Positions 27,501-36,397 of a DNA stretch of 64,000 bases are shown piece by piece. Numbering within the stretch: the first letter of the stretch is position 1; every line of letters begins with the position of its first letter. The DNA is from Halobellus sp. MBLA0158 (lineage in GTDB: Archaea > Halobacteriota > Halobacteria > Halobacteriales > Haloferacaceae), in assembly GCF_041477585.1 (NCBI RefSeq), contig NZ_JBGNYA010000001.1, positions 1,860,001 through 1,924,000 on the forward strand, in the 5' to 3' direction. Position numbers and translations under genes: made by a program. The notes beneath the pieces were generated by a model, which searched no databases, was not told the origin of the DNA, and was given only the letters and a program-made list of their open reading frames with translations.

Positions 27501-29116
27501 GCGAACGCTTCCACCAGCGCGAACGACCCGGAGTCGATCCTGGCGTCGAGCCCGCCGTCGTCGCCGTCCCGCAGTCGGAGCGCGTAGATCTCGTAGGACT
27601 CGTCCCAGAGCAGGTCCAGGCCGTCGAAGACGGCGTCGGCCTGCGCGCCGGCGTGCTGGGCGAGGTCGTCGGAGACGGGGGCGGCCGCGACCGTGGCGTA
27701 GGCCTGGAGGAACGTGGCCGCGGTGTGGACGAACCGCCCGACCATGTTCTCCCAGGCGTTCTGACACGACTCCGGGAGCCCGTCCTCGGCGAGGCTGTCG
27801 TCGAGGGCGTCGACGCCGTCTTCGATCGTCCCGAGGACGCGCGACCGGAGCCCCTCCGAGAGGTCGCCCCCGCGCTCTGTGAGGAGCGTTGCCAGATAGG
27901 TGACGACGCTCGCCGTTTGGTCGGCCTGGTACTCCGGCGAGTCGGAGTCCTCGACGCGGGCGTTGGCCCACCCGGGCGCGAGCGAGCCGTCGATCGCCCA
28001 CGCGCGGTGCGGCCACGAGCCGTCCTCTAACTGCGTGTCGCAGAAGAACCGGGCGATGGCCGTGAGCCGGGCGTCGACCCCGAGGTCGAACTGCGCGTCG
28101 CTCCGCAGCAGGTGTCGCGCGACCTCGGCCTCGTCGCGGAACCACGTGTAGCCGTAGCCGCCGGTGTGCGTGTAGAACGGGTCGAACTCGGGGCCGGCGA
28201 CGTGCGCCCCCGACGGCGCCGTCAGGAGCGACAGCGCGCGGAGGTCCGAGCGGACCGAGCGCGACCGGGGAACGCCCTCGGGGACGAACACCTCCGCGCG
28301 CTCGCGGGCGGCCTCGCGGATGTCGTCTGCGGTCGCGTGTTCGAGCGCGCAGTGCCGCAGGTCGCGGAGGGCGTCTTCGCGTTCGACCTCGTCGTGATCG
28401 GACAGCTGGGTGACGAGCGTCGTCTGGACGCCGCGGTCCTCGGGTTCGAGCGGGGCGGAGACGACGATGTCGCCGCTGAGGTGGGTGTCCTCGTAGCGTT
28501 CGAGGACGGCCTCCCGGGGGAACTCGAAGGCCTCCTCGGAGAGGATCTCCTCGAACCGCTCGGGGATCTGCCCGCGGACGTCGTCGATGCCGGTCGAGGC
28601 CGTGACGTAGTCGTGCTCGCGGCGGTGATACACCTCGACGGCGGTGGTGTCTTTCGGCCCGGCGGACTCGTGGATGAGTCTGCCGACCCGCGTCTCCCGA
28701 CCCTCGGGCGCGAGGGTCAGAAACGCCGTCAGGTGTGCGTCCGGCGGGATCGCCCCGCGGAGTTCCACGTGGGTCACGTGCGCCCGCCCGAGCGTCAGGT
28801 CGTACTGGTGTACCGTGTACGAGCCGGCGTTGTACTCGGTCTCGACGAGGCTCGTCTCGCGGTAGTAGTGCTGACGGACGCGCTCTAGGTCGTCGAACCA
28901 CCGGATCTCGCCGTCCGCCTCGATGGCGAACCGCGAGCGGTCGATGCCGTACAATCCCGAAAGCGCCGACGAGTAGTCTCGGAGGGCTCCGTCATCACCG
29001 ACGTGGACGAGGCGGTCGCCGTGCCCGGAAAACGCGCCGTCGCTCGTGGACACCTCCCCCGGAAAGTGTCCGTCGCGGTCGCGCTTGTACTCGTTCAGCA
29101 CGGTCCGAAGTCTCAT
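24560..29116 (-). CDS. Giant tandem GH15 glucoamylase/glucodextranase-like protein
   Basis: The 1518-residue product contains two GH15-type units, roughly twice the size of a usual enzyme. Unit 1 has the subsite motif GGYGYTWFRDEAE near residue 322 and YLSEQVFDD near 657. Unit 2 opens with a glucodextranase-type N-terminal beta domain (GEKYGVGTVADHT near 710), has GYGYNFVWSRDLYQ near 1055 and MLSEQVWD near 1375, and ends with a beta-rich domain of about 90 residues. The Glu in each SEQV motif matches the GH15 catalytic base, so both units may be active. No signal peptide is seen, which suggests action on internal glucans or imported oligosaccharides. ATG 29116 is chosen since a TATA-like ACTTATG lies about 25 bp upstream. 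It is divergent from the alpha-amylase gene. Confidence 0.9.
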   Translation of the reverse strand: MRLRTVLNEYKRDRDGHFPGEVSTSDGAFSGHGDRLVHVGDDGALRDYSSALSGLYGIDRSRFAIEADGEIRWFDDLERVRQHYYRETSLVETEYNAGSYTVHQYDLTLGRAHVTHVELRGAIPPDAHLTAFLTLAPEGRETRVGRLIHESAGPKDTTAVEVYHRREHDYVTASTGIDDVRGQIPERFEEILSEEAFEFPREAVLERYEDTHLSGDIVVSAPLEPEDRGVQTTLVTQLSDHDEVEREDALRDLRHCALEHATADDIREAARERAEVFVPEGVPRSRSVRSDLRALSLLTAPSGAHVAGPEFDPFYTHTGGYGYTWFRDEAEVARHLLRSDAQFDLGVDARLTAIARFFCDTQLEDGSWPHRAWAIDGSLAPGWANARVEDSDSPEYQADQTASVVTYLATLLTERGGDLSEGLRSRVLGTIEDGVDALDDSLAEDGLPESCQNAWENMVGRFVHTAATFLQAYATVAAAPVSDDLAQHAGAQADAVFDGLDLLWDESYEIYALRLRDGDDGGLDARIDSGSFALVEAFAAYDDVDRLPEIPESKLSRLETHLSAAFTDLYRESKEGDVAGLIRFEGDYWRSADQDDEKIWSVSTAWGATAAAEFAELLESYGREDAAAEFLDEATGLYELLQPDGPFATGAGYLSEQVFDDGTHDCATPLAWSHATRLRATGLLERHDALPAPKPAPSGPGSRPRWTTGEKYGVGTVADHTEADPSRIWFTLTEGSLTEVRFPRVDLMNLRTFDLLVVGADGSSYTARTHNETRRDDEADTIERRVEVADDDALLFRHVIEETGDGRGHRWTLTAEYVADPEHDALLVDVDFEADDGNEYELYAVADTALVNTGTTDRGIRLGGETGYNLVARDASAYDPAGDAEPLLIDEDGDEYSVAAAMAAAGRFEWATVGVAGSDYLAELFSDGIAPEPEDSVDDENVVLVGRIGTGEEVANHLALGFAEDADTAAALGEAAGALSRDYETVREGYVDSWRAFLADKDLPDSVAHDETLANQYKACLMSLRAVEDKTFLGAGIASPSVPWGEAVSAEEAKGYGYNFVWSRDLYQVFTAFEAVGDIETGRLALEYIYRYQQDDRGFIPQNTYLNGRTRWGGEQMDNISFPAVMAWMLRQHGVDFDTAAYEYENVKRSADYVARNGPPTAQERWEEEAGYSPSSIAAEIAGLGCSAAIAREEGHDADALIWQALADDWADRVEEWTATETGTKRHENTPYFVRITRDGDPDAGHLRTLANNGPTLDEREIIDAGFLELTRLGIKPPDDETVVNSVQEVDDTIRVDTPHGPAFYRYNGDGYGERAVDEEGAPWSIEAKGKGRLWPIFTGERGEYELLHDPDEEALEPQNLLETMAGFANSGRMLSEQVWDREHSTEYNWAFGEGTGAATPLAWSMAQYVRLAHGIDVGEPIETPSVLRERYVESDREQAPSLHVSTRFKGDEIVVSGQTDAAVVAVKTPSEITLRRPEDGGFEASLDIEHGENQIIVAAASDEDLTAAGTNVTRFTL

Positions 29117-29261
29117 ACACACGGACCAGTGGGCCCGTGACATAAGTATTGACGGAACACGTCGAACACCCGAGATATACGGCGGAATCTTACACGAACG
29201 ATAACCGAACACCCTCGCGACCGGGGCAAAGCCAAAGGTCTAACATCTCCTTGGGAACCCT

Positions 29262-31361
29262 ATGGAACATCCAGGGCCTCCCCGGTTCGTCGCGGTCGGC
29301 GACGCGGTCGAGCTCGCGCCGCGCGACCCCGACCCGGCGGCGACCTACGAGTGGCGGATCCGGGCCGCCCCGCTGAACAGCACCGTCGAGCTCGACCCCG
29401 ATTCGGCCGTCGTGGAGTTCGTCCCCGACGCCCCGGGGACCTACGAGATCGAACTCGACGCCCCGGACCGGACGCACCGGCTCACCGTTCGTGCGTTCCC
29501 GGGCGAACTGGCGCCGACGGCCCGCGCCGGCGGCGCGAGCGGCGCCAGCGGGATCAGCGGGTTCCAGAGCGGATCGGCGCGCTCGCCCGGCGAGAGCGGC
29601 GGCGTCTCCGGGTCGGGATCGGGAACCCACTCCGAAGGCGGTGGCGGCGGCCGCCCCCGCGTCCAACTGCACGGCGCCGTCGAGGGGAGCGACCTCGTCG
29701 TCCGCGCCGATCCGCAGCCGCACCCCGACAGCGACACCGACCGCGACGACGTCGTGGTCGAGTTCCTCGTCGACGACCGCGACGACGTCGACGAGAGCGA
29801 CGTCGCGGTCGACGGCTGGGAGCTTCGTATCCCCACCAGCGCAGTCGGCGACCGCGTCCGCGTCCACGCCGTCGCGGTCGCGGATTCCTACAGCGTCCCC
29901 GACACCATCGAGTTCGCCCGCGAGGCCGTCCCCGACGGCGGCGACGGCCGCGTGGTGACGATCGGCCCCGAGGGGTCAGGGACGGAGGCAGGGAGCGCCG
30001 ACGCCGACCGGACCGCCGACCGGGACCGCACCCCCGACGGCGGCCGCGCGGGCAACGACTCCCGGGACGACCCCGAGACGGAGGCCTTCGAGATCGTCCG
30101 CCCGAACGACCCGCCGGCGTGGGCGACGGAGGTCACGCTCTATGAGATCTACGTCAGAGGGTTCGCTGGCCCGCCCGAGGAACAGGACGCCGACACCGTC
30201 TTCGACGCGATCGCGGAGCGGCTCGACTACCTCGAAGATCTGGGCGTCGACTGCCTCTGGCTCACGCCCGTCCTCCAGAACGACCACGCGCCCCACGGCT
30301 ACAACATCACGGACTTCTTCTCGATCGCCGAGGACCTCGGCGACCGCGAGGACTACGAGCGGTTCGTCGAGGCCGCCCACGACCGCGGGATGAAGGTGCT
30401 CTTCGACCTCGTGATGAACCACTCCGCGCGGGACCACCCGTTCTTTCAGGACGCGTACAAGAACCCCGACTCGGAGTACTACGACTGGTACGACTGGCAG
30501 GACAGCGGCGAGCCCGAGACCTACTTCGAGTGGGAGTACATCGCGAACTGGAACTTCTCGAACTTGAAGGTCCGCCGGCACCTGCTCGACGCCGTCGACA
30601 CGTGGTCCGAGATCGCCGACGGCTTCCGGTGCGATATGGCGTGGGCGGTCCCCGACTCCTTCTGGCGGGAACTCCGGGACCGCGTGAAGTCCCGGGACCG
30701 CGACTTCCTCCTCCTCGACGAGACCATTCCATACATCGCGGACTTCCACGACGGGATGTTCGATATGCACTTCGACACCACGCTGTACTTCACGCTGCGG
30801 CAGGTCGGCCGCGGCGACGAGCCGGCGGACGCGATCCTCGACGCGATCGACCAGCGCGCGGAGGTCGGCTTCCCGCCGCACGCGGCGTTTATGCTCTACA
30901 TCGAGAACCACGACGAGACCCGGTACGTCGTCGAGTGCGGCGACGACGCCGCCCTGGCGGCCGCGGGCGCGCTCGTCACGCTGCCGGGCGTCCCGATGCT
31001 CTACGGCGGCCAGGAACTCGGCCAGCGCGGCCGCCGCGACGCCCTGGCCTGGGACCACGCCCGCGAGGAGTTCCGCGAGCACTACGATCGCCTCCTCGAC
31101 ATCCGCGAGGCGGTCGACCCACTCGGCTACGCGGGCGACCTCCGACGGATCGAATACGACGCCGACACCGACCGCGCGGTCGCGTTCGAGCGCTCGCTCG
31201 ACGGGGACGCGTACGTCTGCGTCCTCAACTTCGGCGAGTCGACGGCGACGGTCACGCTCGACGGGCTGGAGGTGGATCCCACGGACGTCGTCTCCGGCGC
31301 GTCGCTGGCGACCGCCGAGGGCCTGGCGGTCGACGACGTCGCGGTCTTCCCGGTCGCCTGA
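29262..31361 (+). CDS. GH13 alpha-amylase family enzyme
   Basis: The 699-residue product has an N-terminal beta-rich region of about 280 residues (with a Gly/Ser-rich linker near 85-125 and an acidic linker near 235-275), followed by a GH13 barrel from about residue 288. Catalytic residues are visible: nucleophile Asp458 in GFRCDMAW, acid/base Glu487 in LLDETIPY, and the transition-state Asp551 in ENHDET. The first conserved region reads DLVMNH. A short C-terminal beta domain follows. There is no signal peptide, so it probably works in the cytoplasm on glycogen-like glucans or maltodextrins. The next gene starts 18 bp downstream, so the two are probably one operon, divergent from the GH15 gene. 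Confidence 0.92.
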   Translation: MEHPGPPRFVAVGDAVELAPRDPDPAATYEWRIRAAPLNSTVELDPDSAVVEFVPDAPGTYEIELDAPDRTHRLTVRAFPGELAPTARAGGASGASGISGFQSGSARSPGESGGVSGSGSGTHSEGGGGGRPRVQLHGAVEGSDLVVRADPQPHPDSDTDRDDVVVEFLVDDRDDVDESDVAVDGWELRIPTSAVGDRVRVHAVAVADSYSVPDTIEFAREAVPDGGDGRVVTIGPEGSGTEAGSADADRTADRDRTPDGGRAGNDSRDDPETEAFEIVRPNDPPAWATEVTLYEIYVRGFAGPPEEQDADTVFDAIAERLDYLEDLGVDCLWLTPVLQNDHAPHGYNITDFFSIAEDLGDREDYERFVEAAHDRGMKVLFDLVMNHSARDHPFFQDAYKNPDSEYYDWYDWQDSGEPETYFEWEYIANWNFSNLKVRRHLLDAVDTWSEIADGFRCDMAWAVPDSFWRELRDRVKSRDRDFLLLDETIPYIADFHDGMFDMHFDTTLYFTLRQVGRGDEPADAILDAIDQRAEVGFPPHAAFMLYIENHDETRYVVECGDDAALAAAGALVTLPGVPMLYGGQELGQRGRRDALAWDHAREEFREHYDRLLDIREAVDPLGYAGDLRRIEYDADTDRAVAFERSLDGDAYVCVLNFGESTATVTLDGLEVDPTDVVSGASLATAEGLAVDDVAVFPVA

Positions 31362-31379
31362 GGGCCGGCGCGATCCCCG

Positions 31380-33857
31380 ATGGCCCACCCGGACCCGGAT
31401 CCGCCGCGACTACTCGACCGGCGCACCGACGATCTGCTCGCCCGACACCGCCGCATCGAGGCGGCCCACGAGGACCGGTTCGCGGTCGCGGCGGAGCTCG
31501 CAGCGCACCTGGGCGGCCGCGTCGTCGGCGACGAGACCGCCGCGTTCGGCTTCTGGACGCCCGAAATCGTCGAGCGCGGCGTAGAGACCGTCTTCCTGGA
31601 AATCCTCACCCCGCCGTGCGACCTCGATCCCGGGCGAACAGAGCGCCGTGAGGTCCGCTTCGACCGCACGCGCGTCCCGCTGGCGCGGCGCGGCGAGTAC
31701 CACTGGGGCGCCGTGGCGGGGATCCGTCCGGGCACGCGCGACACCCTCGGTTCGCTCTACCGGCTGGCATACGAGACCGACGACGGCTGGGAGACCGCCC
31801 CCGATCCGCTGGCGTCGTCGCTGCCGTTCGGGGCGTTCGGCCCCGCGGAGCTCTACGACCGCGACCGCCTCGACCGGGACCGGACGGACCGCTCGTACTT
31901 CGCGTCGCTCGGCACCGACGACGAGCGCGTCGCGACGACCGTCGGCGACGACGGCGTCCCGCGGATCGACGCCGCGACGAACGTCCTCGAAGTCCATCCC
32001 GGGACGGCGACCGAGGCCGGCTCGCTCGGAGGCCTCGCCGACCTCTTCGAGTCGATCGGCCGGAAGCGGCGGGCCGGAGACGATCTGTCCCCGTGGGAGC
32101 GCAACTTCGCCGGCTACGACGCCGTCGAGCTCCTCCCGATCGAGCCGGTCACCGAGAGCCGCGAGCGGCACGACTTCTGGATCGAATCCGACGACCCCGA
32201 CGGCTCCGGCGACGCCACCGGGGCCGCAGAGTCCGCCGATCCGACCGCCGCCGAGTCCGTGACGGCGACCGTCGCTCGGCCCCGGATCCGAAACTGGGGA
32301 TACGACCCCGTGATCGCGGGCTTCGCGGCGCCGAACCCCGCGCTCCTGGCGTCGGGTCGGCCCGACGAGCTCGTCGACTTCGTCGCCGCGTGCCACGCCG
32401 GGCCGCGGCCGGTTCGCGTGGTCTTCGACGTCGTCCTCGGCCACGCCGAGGGGCGGGCGACGGAACTGCTCCCGAGCCGCTACTTCGACGGGCCGGGCCC
32501 GTACGGCAAGCGCCTGAACTACGCCGATCCCACCGTCCGCGCGGTTCTCCTCGAACTCCTGCGCCGGAAGCTCCGTTACGGCGCCGACGGAATCCGCGTC
32601 GACGCGTCCCACGACGTCCGGCGCGGAGGAGCGGCCGGCGGCGAGTCGGCGATCGACGACGCGTTCCTGGCGGCGATGCGGCAGATCGTCGTCGAGGTCG
32701 CCGGCGCCGAGTACCGGCCGTGGACGATCTACGAGGACGCCAGGCCGTGTCCGGACCCCGACTGGCCGCTGACGGCGACGTTCCGCGGACTGCTCGATCA
32801 GCACCCCGCGGCCTTCCAGTGGTCGCCCGTCACGTTCGGCGACAACACGCCGGGGCTCTCGACCTACTGGGCGCGGAACTGGTGGCGCCTCCGCGAGGTC
32901 GCCGACGCCGGCGACCGCTGGCTCACGGGCGTCGCCACCCACGACACCGTCCGCCGCGGGACCCAACTCGACCCGCACGGCGAGGCCGGCCGCGTCCCGG
33001 TGAATCCGCGCCTCGGCGACGACCCGCGGGAGCGACACGTCCGCGCCTACGACAACGCCGCCGTCTCGCTGCTGTTTCACGCCTTCCTCCCCGGCGTCCC
33101 GCTCGATTTCGCCCACGCGAACGTGCGCGCGCCCTGGGGGTTCTTCCGCGACACCGACGACGGCGGTGTCGGCGTCGTCGCCGACGAGGCGAACGCGCTC
33201 CACTGGGCGGTCCGCCCCGCCGACTTCGACGACGGGCGCTTCTTCCGGCGGACGAAGGCCCTCGGCTTCGAGTCGCTGTCGGCGCTCCGGTCGTTCACCG
33301 ACGCGCTGTCGGCCGCCGTCGACGTCGCGGGCGCGGACCCGGCGGCACTGTCGGACGTCCTGGCGCGGACCGACCACCCCTTCGAGGACTGTTCCGCGGA
33401 CCGAATCCGCACGTTCGCCACCGCCTGGCTGAATGACCTCCGCGACGCCGCCGTGCTCGAACGGTGGCGCGACTGCCAGGACGGGGCCAGGACGTCGTTC
33501 CGGCTGCGCGTGCGGGAGTTTCGTCGGGATCGGCCCTGGCTCCGGCATAGCCTCGCCGACGGTGACTACTTCGCATATAGGCACCCGGCAGACGGGACCG
33601 TGCTGTACTACGGCTACCGCGCGGCGCCCGCCGACGCAGAGACGGAAGGACTGCTCTTCGCGGGGAATATGGAAGGCCGTCCGGTGACGGTCACACCGCG
33701 GGGGATCGCCGAACTGGCGGCCGACGACGGTGGATCGGCAGTCCCGCCCGATGGGTGGGAGCCGGCGCTCGTCCCGCCGGGCGTCGCCCTCGGCGACACC
33801 GACGGGTCGGCGTCGCTCGACAACGCCGAGGCGGTCGTCTGGCACCGTCCGCGCTGA
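31380..33857 (+). CDS. Glucosylglycerol hydrolase-like GH13 enzyme
   Basis: The 825-residue product has an N-terminal region (about 1-230) unlike standard amylases and a divergent GH13 barrel. Region II reads GIRVDASHD with probable nucleophile Asp408; the acid/base is probably Glu452 in WTIYEDARP and the third acid Asp522 in GVATHDTVRRG. Region I is VVFDVVLGHAEG, where amylases have a DxxxNH motif. This combination and the length fit the cyanobacterial glucosylglycerol hydrolase family (GghA, slr1670). The expected reaction is breakdown of 2-O-glucosylglycerol, a compatible solute, to glucose and glycerol. It follows the alpha-amylase gene by 18 bp. Family placement is by pattern; a sucrose phosphorylase-like activity is possible. 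Confidence 0.72.
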   Translation: MAHPDPDPPRLLDRRTDDLLARHRRIEAAHEDRFAVAAELAAHLGGRVVGDETAAFGFWTPEIVERGVETVFLEILTPPCDLDPGRTERREVRFDRTRVPLARRGEYHWGAVAGIRPGTRDTLGSLYRLAYETDDGWETAPDPLASSLPFGAFGPAELYDRDRLDRDRTDRSYFASLGTDDERVATTVGDDGVPRIDAATNVLEVHPGTATEAGSLGGLADLFESIGRKRRAGDDLSPWERNFAGYDAVELLPIEPVTESRERHDFWIESDDPDGSGDATGAAESADPTAAESVTATVARPRIRNWGYDPVIAGFAAPNPALLASGRPDELVDFVAACHAGPRPVRVVFDVVLGHAEGRATELLPSRYFDGPGPYGKRLNYADPTVRAVLLELLRRKLRYGADGIRVDASHDVRRGGAAGGESAIDDAFLAAMRQIVVEVAGAEYRPWTIYEDARPCPDPDWPLTATFRGLLDQHPAAFQWSPVTFGDNTPGLSTYWARNWWRLREVADAGDRWLTGVATHDTVRRGTQLDPHGEAGRVPVNPRLGDDPRERHVRAYDNAAVSLLFHAFLPGVPLDFAHANVRAPWGFFRDTDDGGVGVVADEANALHWAVRPADFDDGRFFRRTKALGFESLSALRSFTDALSAAVDVAGADPAALSDVLARTDHPFEDCSADRIRTFATAWLNDLRDAAVLERWRDCQDGARTSFRLRVREFRRDRPWLRHSLADGDYFAYRHPADGTVLYYGYRAAPADAETEGLLFAGNMEGRPVTVTPRGIAELAADDGGSAVPPDGWEPALVPPGVALGDTDGSASLDNAEAVVWHRPR

Positions 33858-33917
33858 CCCGACCGCGGCCGTCCGAAACCCACAGATACGAGTTACCTCG
33901 GTCCGTAGCCCCCGGCA

Positions 33918-34169
33918 GTGACCGAATCGTACGTCTGCCCCCACTGCGGGCGCGTCGAAGACCGCTCGTACCGGGTCCGTTTTATGATCTTCACGTGCCC
34001 GGACTGCGGAGAGAACGGTCGGTTCCTCAACGAGTCCCTCGTCGATCGCCTCGACGAGGTCCCCGAGGCGGAGCGCCCGGAGGGGTGGAGCGAGATGCCC
34101 CTCGACGAGCGCCTGCGGTACGCCGTCGAGGAGGGGCTCTTGGACGTGTCGTTCTCCGGACCGATGTAG
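33918..34169 (+). CDS. Small zinc-ribbon protein
   Basis: The 83-residue product has CPHCGRVED at residues 7-10 and CPDCGENGRF near 27-30, a classic four-Cys zinc ribbon, followed by a helical acidic part with EVPEAERPEGWSEMPLDERLRYAV. The start is a GTG at 33918. It lies 60 bp after the glucosylglycerol-hydrolase-like gene on the same strand. Function is not recognised. Confidence 0.7.
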   Translation: MTESYVCPHCGRVEDRSYRVRFMIFTCPDCGENGRFLNESLVDRLDEVPEAERPEGWSEMPLDERLRYAVEEGLLDVSFSGPM

Positions 34170-34201
34170 ACGCGTCCGGAGCGGCGTCGTGTCGGTTTCG
34201 A

Positions 34202-36394
34202 CTACGCCGGTGTGCCGATCGAGCTGTTTTCCACGGCGCTGGCGCTCGTCTCCACGGCGACCCCGCGGACGTAGTCGCCGTCGGGGCCGACCCACGTGCC
34301 CTCGCGGCCGCACTCGGTCGTGAGCCGACAGACCCGCGTCTCGGGCGGCCAGACGGCCCGGACCGAGTCGCCCCGGGCGTCGAGGGTCACCTCCTGGCGG
34401 TACGTGACGCTCGACCCGCCGACGCCGACGAACGTCACCGCGAGGTCGACTTCAGCGCGGCCCGCTTCGAGCGGCACGTCGCCGAACCGCGAGCCGCCGG
34501 CGTACGGGAGGTTCCGCACCCGCGCCGTCTCGGGACCGATGGTCCACTCGACGGTCACCGACTCGTTCGCGGTCGCGTTCGCCGGCACCGCATAGCGCGC
34601 GTAGCCCTCTGGCGTCTCGATCCGGACGCTCGCGCTCGTCGCCTCCGCGGGGACGCCGACGGTGGTTCGCGCTCGCACTCGCTCGGCCTCGATGACCCGA
34701 AGCCGCGTGAGTTCGGGGTTCACGGGCGTCGCCGCCCCGGTCCAGGTCCCGCGGTAGGTGAAGCGGTACGGCGTCCGATCGGTCGCGTTCAGCACCCGGA
34801 GGTCGCGGTCAGGACCGCCGTCGGTCGCATACACCACGTCGCCGTCGTAGCCGGGATCGGAGCGGAGGTACTGGAAGGGGTGGGCCTGCCAGTCGCCGTA
34901 GGGGTCCGGCGTGAACACGAGCCCGTCGTCGAAGGACCGGTCCTCGAACGGCTCGTAGGTGGCCGCGAGGTTCTCGGTCCGGAGTTCGTTCGCCGCCAGC
35001 GGATGCTCAATCACCGAACGCTCGGCCGACGCCACGACCGGCGCGGCGGCGACGAGCGCCACGAGGACGACGAGCCGCGCGCGGCGACGCGTCGTGACCG
35101 ACGAGAGGACGTCGGCGGCGCCGCGGACGAGGAAGGCGACCCCCGCGGCGGTGAAGACCGCCACGGGGATCAGGGCATCGAAGTGGTAGAACGGCCCCAG
35201 CAAGTCGATGAGTCCGTTCCGGAGGCCGTTGTGCGTGCCCCAGAAGTACGCCTCGCCGAGGAACACCGCGGGGACGACCCCGACGAGCACCGCGCGGACC
35301 TCGCCGTCGGTCATCCCCGCCGCGGGCCGGAACCGGGCGCGGAGGTTGACGCCGCGGGCTCGCCAGGCCGCCCCCGCGACGCCGACGAGCGCGAGCGCGG
35401 TCCCGAGGCTCCCCGCGGCGACCCACTCGGTGAAGAAGTACTCCGTGACCGTGACCGTGGTCTCGTGGGCCAACTCCGGCGTGTAGTTGCGCTCGTAGTT
35501 GAGGATCTCGTGGGGGCCGAACCCGATGCCGTCGTTCGGCGCGAACGCCGCGTAGGGGAACACGAGCAGGTCGCCGGTCACCACCGCGTTGTAGGCGAGC
35601 GTGACGCCGACGAGCGCCGCGCCGGGGAGCGCGACGGCGAGCGAGCGCCCGAGGACGTCGCGGAAGCCGTCGGTCCACCCCGCCCGTCGCCACGCGACCG
35701 CAAGCGACAGGAGGGTGTGCGCGATGAACGGGAGCGCGAAGAGCACGGCCGTGTACGGCCGACAGAAGAACGCCAGCCCGGTCGCGACGCCGGCGGCGGC
35801 GCCCCAGCGCGGGCTCCCGGACCTGGCGGATTTGACGTAGGCGACCGCGAACGCGACGTTCAGCATCGTCGCGGGCGCGTACGAGAAGAACGTCGCCGAC
35901 GTCAGTAGGAACAGCGGCGCGGCCGCGAGCGCGGGGACGGCGAGGAGTCCGACGCGGCGGTCGAACGCCGCCGCCGCGAGCCAGTAGACGCCCGCGGCCG
36001 TGCCGGTCGCGACGAGGCCGAGCGCGAGATTCCAGTCGCCGAGTAGCCGCCCGACGGCGAAGACCGCGGGCGCGACCGGCGAGTACTTGCTGTACATCCG
36101 AACCCCGCTCTCGGTGCCGTCGACGACGAAGAACCACGGGCGGACGGCCTCCCAGGGGATGTCGCCGGGCCGGAGGAACAGCTTGCCCTCCAGGAGCATC
36201 GCCGCTTGGTAGAGATAGACGCCCTCGTCGTCGTTGACCGAGTGGTACGGGAAGAGATCGACCGCGAGGTAGTAGATCAGGAGACCCACCCCGACGGCGA
36301 GCGCGGCGGCGACGACCCGCTCGGGGTGGGCCCGCGCGCCCTCGATAATTCGTCCGAGGCGGTCGCGAACGCGGTCTGTGGCCCCTCGGAACAC
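34202..36394 (-). CDS. ArnT/PMT-like membrane glycosyltransferase
   Basis: The 730-residue product has a hydrophobic N-terminal two-thirds with about 11-13 membrane helices, and a soluble C-terminal part (about 480-730) of beta-rich character facing outside. The first loop carries VNDDEGVYLYQAAMLL near residue 53-68, matching the acidic metal-binding motif of GT-C enzymes such as ArnT and Pmt, which transfer sugar from a lipid carrier. The GTG start at 36394 follows the fbpC stop codon by 3 bp, so it appears to be the last gene of the iron-transport operon. Acceptor and sugar are unknown; an S-layer or lipid target is plausible. Confidence 0.78.
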   Translation of the reverse strand: MFRGATDRVRDRLGRIIEGARAHPERVVAAALAVGVGLLIYYLAVDLFPYHSVNDDEGVYLYQAAMLLEGKLFLRPGDIPWEAVRPWFFVVDGTESGVRMYSKYSPVAPAVFAVGRLLGDWNLALGLVATGTAAGVYWLAAAAFDRRVGLLAVPALAAAPLFLLTSATFFSYAPATMLNVAFAVAYVKSARSGSPRWGAAAGVATGLAFFCRPYTAVLFALPFIAHTLLSLAVAWRRAGWTDGFRDVLGRSLAVALPGAALVGVTLAYNAVVTGDLLVFPYAAFAPNDGIGFGPHEILNYERNYTPELAHETTVTVTEYFFTEWVAAGSLGTALALVGVAGAAWRARGVNLRARFRPAAGMTDGEVRAVLVGVVPAVFLGEAYFWGTHNGLRNGLIDLLGPFYHFDALIPVAVFTAAGVAFLVRGAADVLSSVTTRRRARLVVLVALVAAAPVVASAERSVIEHPLAANELRTENLAATYEPFEDRSFDDGLVFTPDPYGDWQAHPFQYLRSDPGYDGDVVYATDGGPDRDLRVLNATDRTPYRFTYRGTWTGAATPVNPELTRLRVIEAERVRARTTVGVPAEATSASVRIETPEGYARYAVPANATANESVTVEWTIGPETARVRNLPYAGGSRFGDVPLEAGRAEVDLAVTFVGVGGSSVTYRQEVTLDARGDSVRAVWPPETRVCRLTTECGREGTWVGPDGDYVRGVAVETSASAVENSSIGTPA

Positions 36395-36397
36395 GGA

